Below, piece by piece: positions 7,450 to 16,389 of a stretch of 64,000 bases of DNA. The stretch comes from Bradyrhizobium sp. NFR13 (GTDB lineage Bacteria > Pseudomonadota > Alphaproteobacteria > Rhizobiales > Xanthobacteraceae). The stretch is taken from NCBI RefSeq assembly GCF_900114605.1, contig NZ_FOTP01000002.1, positions 496,001 through 560,000 of the forward strand. Reading direction: 5' to 3'. A model generated the notes under the pieces. The model ran no database searches and was not told the origin of the DNA. It saw nothing but the letters and a program-made list of their open reading frames with translations. Positions within the stretch are counted from its first letter, which is position 1, and each line of letters starts with the position of its first letter. The translations under genes were made by a program, and so were the position numbers.

Positions 7450-8550
7450 CTACGGCTTCGGTGGATAGGTATGCACGTCGCCGCAGTAGTCCATCACACG
7501 ATAGCGCGATTCCGCAGAAGCTTCACCGTCAGCCGTGCGATTGATTGAAGAATCCTCGGACAAATATTCCGGACCGATCGGCGCCTTGCCGTAACCGCCG
7601 GGAATATCGAGCACATAATCCGGCTGGCATAATCCGGAAACATTGCCTCGAATGGCGCGCATCAGGGCCCGTCCCTCGGCGATGGTCGTGCGCAAATGCG
7701 CAGTGCCGGGCGCAAGGTCGCCGTGATGCAGATAATAAGGCTTGATGCGGCATTCGACGAAGCCGCGCATCAGAGCTGTCAGCGTCGCCGCATCGTCGTT
7801 CACGCCGCGCAGCAGCACGGACTGGCTGACCATGGGAATACCGGCGTCGATCATCAGCGCGCATGCCGCACGTGCAGCATCGGTCAGCTCGCGCGGATGA
7901 TTGGCATGCAGCGCCACCCATGTGCTTGCGTCCGTGACCTTCAAAGCCTCCACCATCTCCGCGCTCACGCGATCGGGATCGGCCACGGGGACCCGCGTGT
8001 GCAATCGAATAATCTTTACATGCGGAATCGCAGCGAGGTCCGCCATGATCTCGCTCAATCGTCGTGGTGACAGCATCAAGGGATCGCCGCCGGTGAGGAT
8101 TACCTCCCAGATCTCGCCATGGCTGCGGATGTAAGCCAGCGCGGCTGAATAAGCGTCAGGCGACAGCGCAGTCTCCTTGCCCGGCCCCACCATCTCGCGG
8201 CGGAAGCAGAACCGGCAATACACCGCGCAGACATGGACCAGCTTGAACAGCACCCGGTCGGGATAGCGATGCACGATGCCGTCGATGGGCGCGTGGGCGT
8301 GATCGCCGATCGGGTCGGCGTTCTCTTCAGGCTGCGCGTTCAGTTCATCCACACTTGGAATGTACTGGCGCGCGATCGGATCGTCGGGATCGCTGCTGTC
8401 GATCAGTGCTGCTACGGCCGGCGTCACCGCGACCGCATAGCGCGCGGCGACTTTCTCCAGATCAGCCAGCGTCGAGGCTGGCGCGAGACCATTTTCAATG
8501 AGGTCGCTCGCTTGCCGCAGGGTCGTCGCAACTTTCACGTGACGGTTCAT
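7450..8550 (-). CDS. epmB: EF-P beta-lysylation enzyme, radical SAM lysine 2,3-aminomutase
   Basis: A 366-residue radical SAM enzyme of the KamA/EpmB family, which turns (S)-alpha-lysine into (R)-beta-lysine, the group that EpmA attaches to elongation factor P. The [4Fe-4S] motif CxxxCxxC is at Cys108, Cys112 and Cys115 (CAVYCRFC), the SAM-binding TGGDP follows, and PLP is probably bound by Lys322 in PGGYGK, the counterpart of PGGGGK in lysine 2,3-aminomutase. The short length matches EpmB rather than catabolic KamA. The start at 8550 overlaps the epmA stop as ATGA, showing translational coupling. The context next to epmA and efp settles the role. Confidence 0.93.
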   Translation of the reverse strand: MNRHVKVATTLRQASDLIENGLAPASTLADLEKVAARYAVAVTPAVAALIDSSDPDDPIARQYIPSVDELNAQPEENADPIGDHAHAPIDGIVHRYPDRVLFKLVHVCAVYCRFCFRREMVGPGKETALSPDAYSAALAYIRSHGEIWEVILTGGDPLMLSPRRLSEIMADLAAIPHVKIIRLHTRVPVADPDRVSAEMVEALKVTDASTWVALHANHPRELTDAARAACALMIDAGIPMVSQSVLLRGVNDDAATLTALMRGFVECRIKPYYLHHGDLAPGTAHLRTTIAEGRALMRAIRGNVSGLCQPDYVLDIPGGYGKAPIGPEYLSEDSSINRTADGEASAESRYRVMDYCGDVHTYPPKP

Positions 8551-9599
8551 GACACACCTGCCGGCGGGGTCCACACCACCTGATCGATCCGCGTCGCGCC
8601 CGAAGCCAGCATCACCAGCCGGTCGAAGCCAAGCGCCACGCCAGACGCGGGCGGCATCGCAGCCACGGCCTCAAGAAACTCCTCGTCGAGCGGATAGCGC
8701 TCGCCATAGCGACGCTCTTTTTCATCCATCGCTTCCGTGAAGCGGCGGCGCTGTTCATCAGCATCGGTCAGCTCGCCAAAGCCGTTGGCGAGTTCCACGC
8801 CACAGGCATAGACCTCAAAGCGTTCGGCCACGCGTGGATCGCCCGCTTTCGTGCGTGCCAGAGCCGCCTCCGGCGACGGATATTCGAACAGCACGGTCAT
8901 CCGTCGCTGCCCGAGATTCGGTTCGATATGCTCGACCAGAATCTTGCTGAAAATATCCGACCAGGTGTCGTCCTCGCAGATCCGTACCTTGCCAGTCGCA
9001 GCAGTCGCCAGCTTGGCGCGATCACCCTCGGCGCCATCGATGCTCGCAAGCAGATCGATATCCGCAAAGCGCGTGAAAGCCGCTGCCACGGTCAGCATCT
9101 CCGGCTCCGCAAATGGATCGGCAACATGACCTCGAAAAGTGAACTGCCGAATGCGAGTCGCCTGCGCGGCGTATGCAATGATCGCCACACAATCGGCAAT
9201 CACAGCCTCATAGCTCTCCTCGGCACGATACCATTCCAGCATCGTGAATTCAGGCAGATGCTTGTCACCGCGCTCCCGGTCGCGAAACACCCGGGCGAAT
9301 TCGAAGATTTTCGTCTCCCCGGCCGCCAGCAACTTCTTGCAGGCGAATTCGGGCGAGGTCCGCAGATACCGCTGCAAGCATTCGCCATCGCGGTCGATCA
9401 GCTCGGTCTTTGGTGCGTGCAGATGAGTCTCATTGCCCGGCGAAACCTGCAGGACGCCGGTCTCGACCTCCAGGAAGTCCCGGGCGTCAAACCACGCCCG
9501 AACGGCGCGGGTGATCGCCCCCCGCGCCAGCAGGAAGCCCCGGCGGTCCTGGTGCCGCGCCGGGCTCCACCAGGGCGACGGTCGGTCGGTTCCAGTCAT
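8547..9599 (-). CDS. epmA: EF-P--lysine ligase (class II LysRS-like, PoxA/GenX)
   Basis: A 350-residue paralogue of the class II lysyl-tRNA synthetase catalytic core, lacking the N-terminal anticodon-binding domain, as expected for EpmA. Class II motif 2 is seen in FRDRERGDKH, preceded by TSPEFACKKLL, and motif 3 in GVALGFDRLVML near the C-terminus. It activates beta-lysine with ATP and transfers it to the conserved lysine of EF-P. MTGTDRPSPWW at 9599 is taken as the start; the frame is open to 9692, but that extension has no family match. It is the first gene of a minus-strand pair with epmB and divergent from efp, 138 bases away. Confidence 0.93.
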   Translation of the reverse strand: MTGTDRPSPWWSPARHQDRRGFLLARGAITRAVRAWFDARDFLEVETGVLQVSPGNETHLHAPKTELIDRDGECLQRYLRTSPEFACKKLLAAGETKIFEFARVFRDRERGDKHLPEFTMLEWYRAEESYEAVIADCVAIIAYAAQATRIRQFTFRGHVADPFAEPEMLTVAAAFTRFADIDLLASIDGAEGDRAKLATAATGKVRICEDDTWSDIFSKILVEHIEPNLGQRRMTVLFEYPSPEAALARTKAGDPRVAERFEVYACGVELANGFGELTDADEQRRRFTEAMDEKERRYGERYPLDEEFLEAVAAMPPASGVALGFDRLVMLASGATRIDQVVWTPPAGVS

Positions 9600-9737
9600 C
9601 GGCAAACGGCCCTTTTGGGTTGCAAAACACTGGCATCGCCGCGTGAAATCAGTATGTTGCCCCCCGAAACCGCTTCGCTGGCCACAGGACAAACACGTCC
9701 GGATCGGTCCCGGGCCTGAAATCTAGGAAACATATCT

Positions 9738-10304
9738 GTGAAAGTCATCGCCAGTTCTATTCGCAAGGGCAACGTCATCGATCAAGACGGCAAGCTCTAC
9801 GTGGTTCTGTCCGCCGAGAACATCCACCCCGGCAAGGGCACCCCAGTCAGCCAGATCGAAATGCGCCGAATCAGCGACGGCGTGAAGATCTCCGAGCGCT
9901 ACAAGACGACCGACCAGGTGGAAAAGGCGACCATCGAGGATCACAACTTCAATTTCCTCTACAAGGACGCCGACGGCTTCCACTTCATGAACAATGAAAA
10001 CTACGACCAGATCCAGGTCCAGAAGGACGTGATCGGCGACGCCGAGCCCTATCTGCAGGAAAACATGACGGTCAAGCTGTCGCTGCACGATCTGGCGGCT
10101 GTCGCGATCACCCTGCCGCAGCGCGTGACGCTCGAAGTCGTCGAGACCGAGCCGGTCACCAAGGGCCAGACCGCGTCGTCGTCATACAAGCCCGCGATCC
10201 TGTCGAACGGCATCCGTTCGGCGGTTCCGCCTCATGTCGGCACCGGAACCCGCATCGTCGTGCTGACCGAAGACGGTTCCTACGTCGAGCGTGCCAAGGA
10301 CTAA
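9738..10304 (+). CDS. efp: elongation factor P
   Basis: A 188-residue translation factor with the three-barrel EF-P fold, which relieves ribosomes stalled at polyproline. The N-terminal KOW-like domain carries the modified residue at Lys33 in the loop HPGKGTP; a lysine here (not arginine) agrees with modification by EpmA/EpmB encoded next door. The C-terminal S1-like domain ends in the usual signature around [19 protein letters not shown]. The start is a GTG at 9738, with AGGAAAC upstream. A strong terminator follows. Confidence 0.97.
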   Translation: MKVIASSIRKGNVIDQDGKLYVVLSAENIHPGKGTPVSQIEMRRISDGVKISERYKTTDQVEKATIEDHNFNFLYKDADGFHFMNNENYDQIQVQKDVIGDAEPYLQENMTVKLSLHDLAAVAITLPQRVTLEVVETEPVTKGQTASSSYKPAILSNGIRSAVPPHVGTGTRIVVLTEDGSYVERAKD

Positions 10305-10352
10305 AGGCCCACGGCGGTCGCAAGACTGCCGCAACTAGGCCGCAGGATTTTC

Positions 10353-10395
10353 AAAAGACCGCCGGACGCCCGAAAACGGCTTGCGGCGGTCTTTT
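10353..10395 (+). terminator. rho-independent terminator of efp
   Basis: A 12-bp perfect stem, AAAAGACCGCCG with CGGCGGTCTTTT, with a 19-base loop; the right arm ends in four T. It begins 49 bases after the efp stop codon. Confidence 0.8.
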
Positions 10396-10482
10396 CATTC
10401 GTGATTACAAAAGGTTGTCGCCAGAAGCCGACCGCGACGCCTTGCCCCTGCCGCCACGCAAATCATGCGGCTACAATGGGAC

Positions 10483-11712
10483 ATGACCACGCGCGATTCC
10501 CTGATTGACCGACGCAGCCTGCTCCGCTCCGGCCTGGGTGCCAGCGTGCTGTTGGCCATGCCCGGGACCGCCTTTGCGGCGCCCGCGGGATTCGACCAGT
10601 GGCGCGACGCCTTTCGTGCAAAGGCAATTGCCAAAGGCGTCTCCGACGCGACCTACGCGCGCGTGATGGGCCGCATTGAGCCGGACATGTCCGTGTTCAC
10701 CAAGATGCAGAAGCAGCCGGAATTTCACGAGCAGCTCTGGCAATACATCAACCGCCGCGCCTCCGACTGGCGCATCGCCGCCGGCAAGGAGGCGCTGCGC
10801 AAAAATGAAGCCGTGTTCGAGCGCATCGAGCGCGACTTCGGCGTCGAGCGTGGCACGCTGCTGGCGCTGTGGGGCGTCGAATCCGCCTATGGCGATCCCA
10901 TCGTGCAACAGAACCATATGCGCCCGGTATTTCCGTCGCTGGCCGCACTCGCCTGGAACGAGCCGCGCCGCCGCGCCTATTGGGAAACCGAACTCATCAA
11001 CGCGCTGAAGATCGTCGACAAGGGCTGGGGCACGCCTGAGGAGATGCGCGGTTCATGGGCCGGCGCGATGGGACATACGCAATGGATGCCGGAAGTCTGG
11101 CTTAATGTCGGCATCGATTATGACCGCGACGGCCGCGTCTCGCCGTTCGGCAAGCCCGATGATGCGCTGGGCTCGAGCGCGCGCTTCCTCGTCAATCGCG
11201 GCAAGTATCCGCGCGGCGAGCACTGGGGTTATGAAGTCCGCGCGAACGGCGCCGGCTCGTCGGATAGCAATCGCAGCTTTGCAGCCTGGTCCGCAGCCGG
11301 CGTGACCCGTGCCGATGGCCAGCCTTTCCCGCAACCGAATGCCAATGCAAAGCTCTGGGTACCTGTGCAAGGCGGCCCGGCCTTCCTGCTCGGCCAGGGC
11401 TTCTACGCCGTGCGCAGCTATAACCCGTCGATGAATTATGCGCTGGCGATCTGCCATCTCGGCGATCGCATTCTCGGCGCGCCGCCTTTCATCCAGCCGT
11501 TCCCCGGCTCGGAACGCGCGCTCACACTCGCCGAAGTGCAGGAAGTACAAACTCGCCTCACCCGCGCCGGCTTCGACACCGGCGGCACCGATGGCCGCGT
11601 CGGCAACGACACGATGAAAGCGGTGAAGGACTATCAAACGAAGATGGGTCTGCTGCCGGCGGATGGCTATGGCGGGCTGAAGGTGCTCGCGCGGTTGCGG
11701 CAAGGCGGCTGA
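10483..11712 (+). CDS. lytic murein transglycosylase (MltB type) with peptidoglycan-binding domain
   Basis: A 409-residue exported enzyme that cleaves peptidoglycan between MurNAc and GlcNAc with formation of 1,6-anhydro-MurNAc. It has an N-terminal signal with an RRSLLRSGLG stretch that could be Tat-type, ending at AMPGTAFAAP. The SLT_2 (MltB-like) domain contains the catalytic glutamate at about 133 in LWGVESAYG and the family stretch GSWAGAMGHTQWMP. The C-terminal 65 residues are a PG_binding_1 domain (LAEVQEVQTRLTRAGFDTGG). There is no lipobox, so it is soluble periplasmic. ATG 10483 is preferred over 10465 by the nearby GGGAC. The anmK gene at 60.6 kb recycles the anhydro-MurNAc made by such enzymes. 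Confidence 0.9.
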   Translation: MTTRDSLIDRRSLLRSGLGASVLLAMPGTAFAAPAGFDQWRDAFRAKAIAKGVSDATYARVMGRIEPDMSVFTKMQKQPEFHEQLWQYINRRASDWRIAAGKEALRKNEAVFERIERDFGVERGTLLALWGVESAYGDPIVQQNHMRPVFPSLAALAWNEPRRRAYWETELINALKIVDKGWGTPEEMRGSWAGAMGHTQWMPEVWLNVGIDYDRDGRVSPFGKPDDALGSSARFLVNRGKYPRGEHWGYEVRANGAGSSDSNRSFAAWSAAGVTRADGQPFPQPNANAKLWVPVQGGPAFLLGQGFYAVRSYNPSMNYALAICHLGDRILGAPPFIQPFPGSERALTLAEVQEVQTRLTRAGFDTGGTDGRVGNDTMKAVKDYQTKMGLLPADGYGGLKVLARLRQGG

Positions 11713-11721
11713 GCCGTTCCG

Positions 11722-13110
11722 TCAAATTCCCGCCATTCGCCGCGGATCGACGTAACGATCGTAGTCTTCACCCGAGAGCAGTCCTAGCGCGATCGCCGCT
11801 TCGCGCGGTGTGATGGACTCGTCCAGCGCCTTGGCTGTGATGAGCGCGACCTTGTCGTAGCCGATCACCGGATTGAGCGCTGTCGCGAGCAGCGGCGCAT
11901 TGGCGACATTCGCAGCGAGCTGTCGCCGATCGACGTCGAGATCGCGGATCAATCGGGACGTGAAGACATCGATGCCATCGGCGAGGACGCGGATCGACTG
12001 CAGAACATTGTAGATGATCACCGGCTTGGCGACGTTGAGCTCGAAATTGCCAGACGCACTGGCTGCAGTGACGACGGCGTTATTGCCCGTCACCTGAAAG
12101 CACACCTGCGCAAGCATCTCGGCGATCGTCGGGTTGCGTTTGCCAGGCATGATCGATGACGTGAGCCCGTCATGCGGGATGACGAGTTCGCCAAAGCCGC
12201 AGCGTGGACCGGAGCCGAGAAAGCGAATGTCGTTGGCGATTTTCAGCAGCGTGACGGCAAGGCCATTGAGCGCGCCGGACACTTCGACAAGCGCGTCATG
12301 CGCGCCCATGCCTTCGAACTTGCTCGGGTTCGGGACGAACGCAACGCCGGTCAGTGCGTTCAGGTACTCGCAAAAGGCGCTGTCGAATCCCGCGGGTGCG
12401 TTGAGCCCCGAGCCGACGGCTGTGCCGCCCTGCGACAGCATCAGCAGGCGCGGGAACACGGCTTCAATGCGCTCGATCGCATGATCGGTCTGGCGCGTGA
12501 AGGCATCGAATGCCTGGCCCATGGTCATCGGCACAGCATCCATAAGATGCGTGCGTCCGATCTTCACGACGTCGGCAAATGCATCTGCCTTGGCGCGGAG
12601 ATCGTCGCGCAGCACCTGCAAGGCCGGGAGCAAGCGCCCGCGCAATTCCAGCGCCGTTGCCACATGCATCACGGTCGGAAAGCTGTCATTCGATGACTGC
12701 GAACAATTGACGTGATCGTTGGGATGAACGGGCGATTTGGTCGCGAGCGGCTGGCCCAGCAACTCATTCGCGCGGTTCGCGATCACCTCATTGGCGTTCA
12801 TGTTGGTCTGCGTGCCGGAGCCGGTCTGCCAGATCGGCAACGGGAAATGATCGTCGAAACGGCCTTGCTGAAGTTCGAGTGCCGCTGTTTCGATCGGCGC
12901 TGCGATCTCCGGCTTGATCGTCCCGAGTTGCAGATTGGCGCGAACGGCCGCGATCTTCTGCAGAGCGAATGCACGGATCAGCGCGACCGGGAAACGCTCG
13001 TCGCTGACCTGGAAGACCTCAAGCGCGCGTTGGGTCTGCGCGCCCCAATAGCGATCCTTCGGCACCGCGATGGTACCGAAGGAGTCGTGTTCCGTGCGAA
13101 CGTCACTCAC
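11722..13110 (-). CDS. fumC: class II fumarate hydratase-like enzyme
   Basis: A 462-residue member of the fumarase/aspartase superfamily, close to class II fumarase, which interconverts fumarate and malate. Family blocks are SGTQTNMNANEV (98-109), HPNDHVNCSQSSND (129-142) and GRTHLMDAVP (185-194). The mobile catalytic loop reads SSIMPGKRNP (318-327); ordinary FumC has valine where Arg325 stands, and the following residues (TIAEMLAQVC) also depart from the usual TQCEALTMVC. It lies 9 bases after the Bug-type gene and may be in one operon with it and the lyase, so it may be a specialised fumarase or a related lyase rather than the citric acid cycle enzyme. Confidence 0.75.
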   Translation of the reverse strand: MSDVRTEHDSFGTIAVPKDRYWGAQTQRALEVFQVSDERFPVALIRAFALQKIAAVRANLQLGTIKPEIAAPIETAALELQQGRFDDHFPLPIWQTGSGTQTNMNANEVIANRANELLGQPLATKSPVHPNDHVNCSQSSNDSFPTVMHVATALELRGRLLPALQVLRDDLRAKADAFADVVKIGRTHLMDAVPMTMGQAFDAFTRQTDHAIERIEAVFPRLLMLSQGGTAVGSGLNAPAGFDSAFCEYLNALTGVAFVPNPSKFEGMGAHDALVEVSGALNGLAVTLLKIANDIRFLGSGPRCGFGELVIPHDGLTSSIMPGKRNPTIAEMLAQVCFQVTGNNAVVTAASASGNFELNVAKPVIIYNVLQSIRVLADGIDVFTSRLIRDLDVDRRQLAANVANAPLLATALNPVIGYDKVALITAKALDESITPREAAIALGLLSGEDYDRYVDPRRMAGI

Positions 13111-13119
13111 GAGTCTGGC

Positions 13120-14100
13120 TCACTGCGCGCCGACAACGCCCGCCGCCTTGATGATCGGCGTCCATTTGTCGATCTCTGACTTGAGATGCGCGGCTAGCGC
13201 ATCGGGGGTGGCCCGTTCCGGCGCTACCGGCTGCACGCCGAGCCCGGCAAGCCGGCTCTTCACGGTCTCGTCCTTCAGCGCGACGTTCAATGCAGCCACG
13301 AGCTTGTCGATGATCGGCTTCGGCGTGCCCTTCGGCGCGAACAGGCCGTACCAGACCGTGTAGGTAAAGCCCGGCAGGCCGGCTTCGGCTGTCGTGGGCA
13401 GTTTTGGCAGCGCCGGCGCCTTCTCGGTGCTGGTGACGGCGTAGCCCTTGATCGTGCCGCCATCGACATTGCCGACGACGTTGACGATCTGGTCGCACAT
13501 GACATCGACCTGCCCGCTCATCATGTCGTTCATCGCCGGACCAGCACCGCGATAGGCGATCTGGGTCGGCTGCGTACCGGTCGCTGTATTGAGCAGCAGG
13601 CCACACAGATGCGAGGCTGATCCGATGCCGGCATGCGCGTAGTTCACTTTCTCCTTGTTCGTCTTCATCCAGGCGATCAACTCGGCGAGATTGGCGGCCG
13701 GGAGATCCTTGCGTGCCACGAACACTGACGGCAGATCGACAGCCAGGCCGATCGGCTCGTAGTCCTTGATCGGATCGTATTTGAGCTTGGGATACAGCGC
13801 CGGATTGGTCGCGTGGCTGATATGGATCAGCAGCAGATTGTAGCCATCCGGCGGCGAGGCGGCGACCTTGGCGCTGCCGATGGAGCCGCCGGCGCCCGTC
13901 GTGTTCTCGACGATGACCTGCTGCTTCAGCGGGCCGCTCATGCCCTGTGCCAGCAGCCGCGCGATGGTGTCACCGGGGCCGCCTGCTGAATACGGCATGT
14001 TCATGGTGATGGTGCGGGTCGGATAGTCCTGCGCCAAGCTTGGGTCGGCCAGCAATGCACCGGCAAGCACGAATGCGGTCGTCAAAATGTTCTTCGTCAT
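13120..14100 (-). CDS. Bug/TctC-family periplasmic solute-binding protein
   Basis: A 326-residue exported binding protein of the tripartite tricarboxylate transporter (Bug) family. MTKNILTTAFVLAGALLADP with cleavage near SLAQ is the signal peptide, and the mature protein starts YPTRTITMNMPYSAGGPGD, the usual Bug opening; VIVENTTGAGGSIGSAKVA is the second family block. No TctA/TctB membrane genes are near, which is common: orphan Bug proteins often feed a shared transporter or a sensor. The gene lies 29 bases after the lyase gene and 9 before the FumC-like gene on the same strand. The ligand is probably a carboxylate or amino acid derivative handled by those enzymes. Confidence 0.9.
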   Translation of the reverse strand: MTKNILTTAFVLAGALLADPSLAQDYPTRTITMNMPYSAGGPGDTIARLLAQGMSGPLKQQVIVENTTGAGGSIGSAKVAASPPDGYNLLLIHISHATNPALYPKLKYDPIKDYEPIGLAVDLPSVFVARKDLPAANLAELIAWMKTNKEKVNYAHAGIGSASHLCGLLLNTATGTQPTQIAYRGAGPAMNDMMSGQVDVMCDQIVNVVGNVDGGTIKGYAVTSTEKAPALPKLPTTAEAGLPGFTYTVWYGLFAPKGTPKPIIDKLVAALNVALKDETVKSRLAGLGVQPVAPERATPDALAAHLKSEIDKWTPIIKAAGVVGAQ

Positions 14101-14129
14101 TGAAATCCTCCCCTGTTGTGTCTGTTGTT

Positions 14130-15479
14130 TCAGCGTCCGCTCATGCTCAGCACGCGATCCACCATCGGACCGCACAGACCGAGATAGTTGGCCGGGTCGC
14201 AGTGACGACGGATAGCCTCCTTGCCACCAAGGGCTTCGGTGATTTCCGGGACCTCGGCGAGGATATCCGCAAGCTGTCCGCCCCCTTCGATGGCCTTGCG
14301 GCAGGCGTCATAGACGACGTCATGGGCGTGCTGGCGTCCGAGCTTGGGTGCCGCCGCCATCATCACCGCTTCGGCGACGATGAGACCGCGTGTCAGATCC
14401 AGATTCTCCAGCATGCGCTTCTCATGAACCACGAGTCCGGCCAGCATGAATTTGGCATTTGCCAGCGACGAAGCGGTGAGCAGGAAGCTCTCCGGCAACG
14501 ACACCCATTCGAGGTGCCACGGCCCCGTTGCACGTTCCAGGTCATGGATCATGCCGTCGAGCATGGTCGCGACGTGCTGGCGCACCGCCTTGGCAGCGGC
14601 GAGCATCAGTTCGCTTGAAATCGCGTTACGCTTTTGCGGCATCGTCGATGACGCGCCGCGACCGGGCACGAAAGGCTCAGACACTTCGCCGAATTCGGAC
14701 GATGACAACAGCATCACGTCGGTGGCGATCTTGCCGAGCGTACCGGTGATCAGGCCGAGCAGCGTGACCGCTTCGGCGATGCCGTCACGGGCGACATGCC
14801 AGGTGATCGCCGGCTGATGCAGGCCGAGCTCCTCGCAGAACAGCCGCTGCATCTCCAACCCGCCCTCGCCCACAGACGCGAGCGTCCCCGCGGCGCCGGA
14901 GAACTCGCCGAGCAGGATGCGCGGCAGCGCCTGATCGACGCGCTCGATATGGCGATCGATAGAAGACAGCCAGACGGCGGCCTTGTAGCCGAAGGTCACC
15001 GGCAGCGCCTGCTGCAGATGGGTGCGCCCGGCCATCGGCGTGTCGCGATATTTTTTCGCCATGGTAGCGAGGATGTCGCGGACCTCGCGCAGATCGCGTG
15101 CAACGATCTGCAGGGCCGCGCGGATCTGCAGGACATTGGCGGTATCCATGATGTCCTGGGTGGTCGCACCCCAGTGGACGTAGCGCCCCGCCTCTCCGGC
15201 AGCTTCAGAGAGCTGATGGACCAGCGGCAGGATCGGATAGCCGACGATTTCGGTCTCAGCTCGGAGCTTGTCGAAATCGATCCGGATCGATTTGGCGGCG
15301 GCCTCGATGGCCTGCGCGGCTTCCTTCGGCACAACGCCGAGACGGGCCTGGGCGCGGGCCAGTGCGACTTCGGCCTCGATGTAGCGGCCGACCAGGGCTT
15401 CGTCGGCGAAGACCGCCCGCATTTCCGCGGTGCCGAACATGTCCCGAAACAGGACCGAATCGAAAACCGTGCTGCCCAT
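14130..15479 (-). CDS. fumarase/adenylosuccinate lyase superfamily enzyme (CMLE-like)
   Basis: A 449-residue member of the superfamily that includes adenylosuccinate lyase and 3-carboxy-cis,cis-muconate cycloisomerase (PcaB). Signature blocks are VHWGATTQDIMDTAN (101-115), GRTHLQQALP (151-160) and the catalytic loop SSTMPQKRNA (277-286), close to but not identical with SSxMPHKRNP. Length and the GATTQD block favour the PcaB-like branch. There are no other beta-ketoadipate genes around, so I do not assign pcaB. It heads a minus-strand unit with a Bug protein and FumC-like enzyme and is divergent from a GntR regulator, with a perfect dyad just upstream. The ATG at 15479 follows usual family length. 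Confidence 0.8.
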   Translation of the reverse strand: MGSTVFDSVLFRDMFGTAEMRAVFADEALVGRYIEAEVALARAQARLGVVPKEAAQAIEAAAKSIRIDFDKLRAETEIVGYPILPLVHQLSEAAGEAGRYVHWGATTQDIMDTANVLQIRAALQIVARDLREVRDILATMAKKYRDTPMAGRTHLQQALPVTFGYKAAVWLSSIDRHIERVDQALPRILLGEFSGAAGTLASVGEGGLEMQRLFCEELGLHQPAITWHVARDGIAEAVTLLGLITGTLGKIATDVMLLSSSEFGEVSEPFVPGRGASSTMPQKRNAISSELMLAAAKAVRQHVATMLDGMIHDLERATGPWHLEWVSLPESFLLTASSLANAKFMLAGLVVHEKRMLENLDLTRGLIVAEAVMMAAAPKLGRQHAHDVVYDACRKAIEGGGQLADILAEVPEITEALGGKEAIRRHCDPANYLGLCGPMVDRVLSMSGR

Positions 15480-15494
15480 AACGCTTCCTCTTAT

Positions 15495-15526
15495 TATGTT
15501 CGTACATATTAAATTGTACGAACATA
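15495..15526. promoter_or_regulatory. probable GntR operator: perfect 12-bp dyad
   Basis: TATGTTCGTACA (15495-15506) and its exact reverse complement TGTACGAACATA (15515-15526) are separated by an AT-only 8-base spacer. The dyad lies 16 bases upstream of the lyase start and about 90 bases upstream of the GntR start, in the only divergent gap between them. GT..TA..AC-type half sites are usual for GntR/HutC regulators, and the location fits repression of the lyase operon plus autoregulation. The regulator-site pairing is an inference. Confidence 0.75.
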
Positions 15527-15614
15527 AACCGTATGTCAATCTCCTTCCTTGACGAGATGGTCGCCAATCAGGCTTCCATCTTGCGATCAGGGACTTAGGG
15601 GTCGAGGAACGACG

Positions 15615-16364
15615 GTGGAAAAGCGTTACGCGTTCGTGGCCCGAGCACTGACCGAGGCCATCGCAGACGGACGGCATCCGGTCGGGTCTGTGCTGCCGAC
15701 AGAGTTTGAGCTGGCGGACCAGTTCGCCGTGAGCCGATCAACCGTGCGCGCGGCGATGCAGGAGCTGCAGGCGTCCGGCTTGGTCAGCCGGAAGCGCAAT
15801 GCCGGGACACGTGTCGAGGCGACCTCTCCGGCCAAGGGCGGTGATGGCTTTACGCAGGCACTCAATACGATCGAGGCGGTGCAGCAGTTCGGCACCGAGA
15901 CGGAGCGCCACGTGCAGCGTGTCACCGACATCGTCGCGGACAGCGAGCTTGCCACCCAGCTCGGATGCCGGCCCGGCCGCCGCTGGCTGTGCATCTCAAG
16001 TCTGCGCACGATTCCAGGCGACGTCACACAGACCCCGATCTGCTGGACGGACGTGTATATCGATGGTGCCTTCGCCGACGAAGTGCGCGCGAAGATGGGC
16101 GGGCATCATGAGATCTTCGGCACGCTGGTCGAGAAAATCTCGGGACGACGCTTTGTCGAGATCCGGCAGGACATTTCTGCGGTTGGCGTGTCGGACGCGA
16201 TGGCGGAGCCACTGAAGGCAACGGCTGGCGCGCATGCGCTGTCGATCCGGCGGCAGTATCTGTTCGCGTCAAACGAGCTGGCTGAGGTCTCGCTCAGCAT
16301 TCATCCGGCAGATCGGTATCGGTATTCGACGCGGCTGCTAAGGCGAGAACGCGTGCAGGAGTAA
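15615..16364 (+). CDS. GntR-family (HutC type) transcriptional regulator
   Basis: A 249-residue regulator. The N-terminal winged helix-turn-helix (about residues 1-70) shows the typical FELADQFAVSRSTVRAAMQE followed by the wing (LVSRKRNAGTRVE). The C-terminal two thirds form a UTRA ligand-binding domain (SLRTIPGDVTQTPICWTDVY and ending HPADRYRYSTRLLRRER). The GTG at 15615, five bases after a GAGGAAC ribosome site, is preferred over an ATG at 15549. It is divergent from the lyase/Bug/FumC-like unit and probably controls it in response to a substrate-like ligand, through the dyad at 15495-15526. Confidence 0.9.
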   Translation: MEKRYAFVARALTEAIADGRHPVGSVLPTEFELADQFAVSRSTVRAAMQELQASGLVSRKRNAGTRVEATSPAKGGDGFTQALNTIEAVQQFGTETERHVQRVTDIVADSELATQLGCRPGRRWLCISSLRTIPGDVTQTPICWTDVYIDGAFADEVRAKMGGHHEIFGTLVEKISGRRFVEIRQDISAVGVSDAMAEPLKATAGAHALSIRRQYLFASNELAEVSLSIHPADRYRYSTRLLRRERVQE

Positions 16365-16389
16365 GTGGGAGGATGCAGCCGAAGTCACG

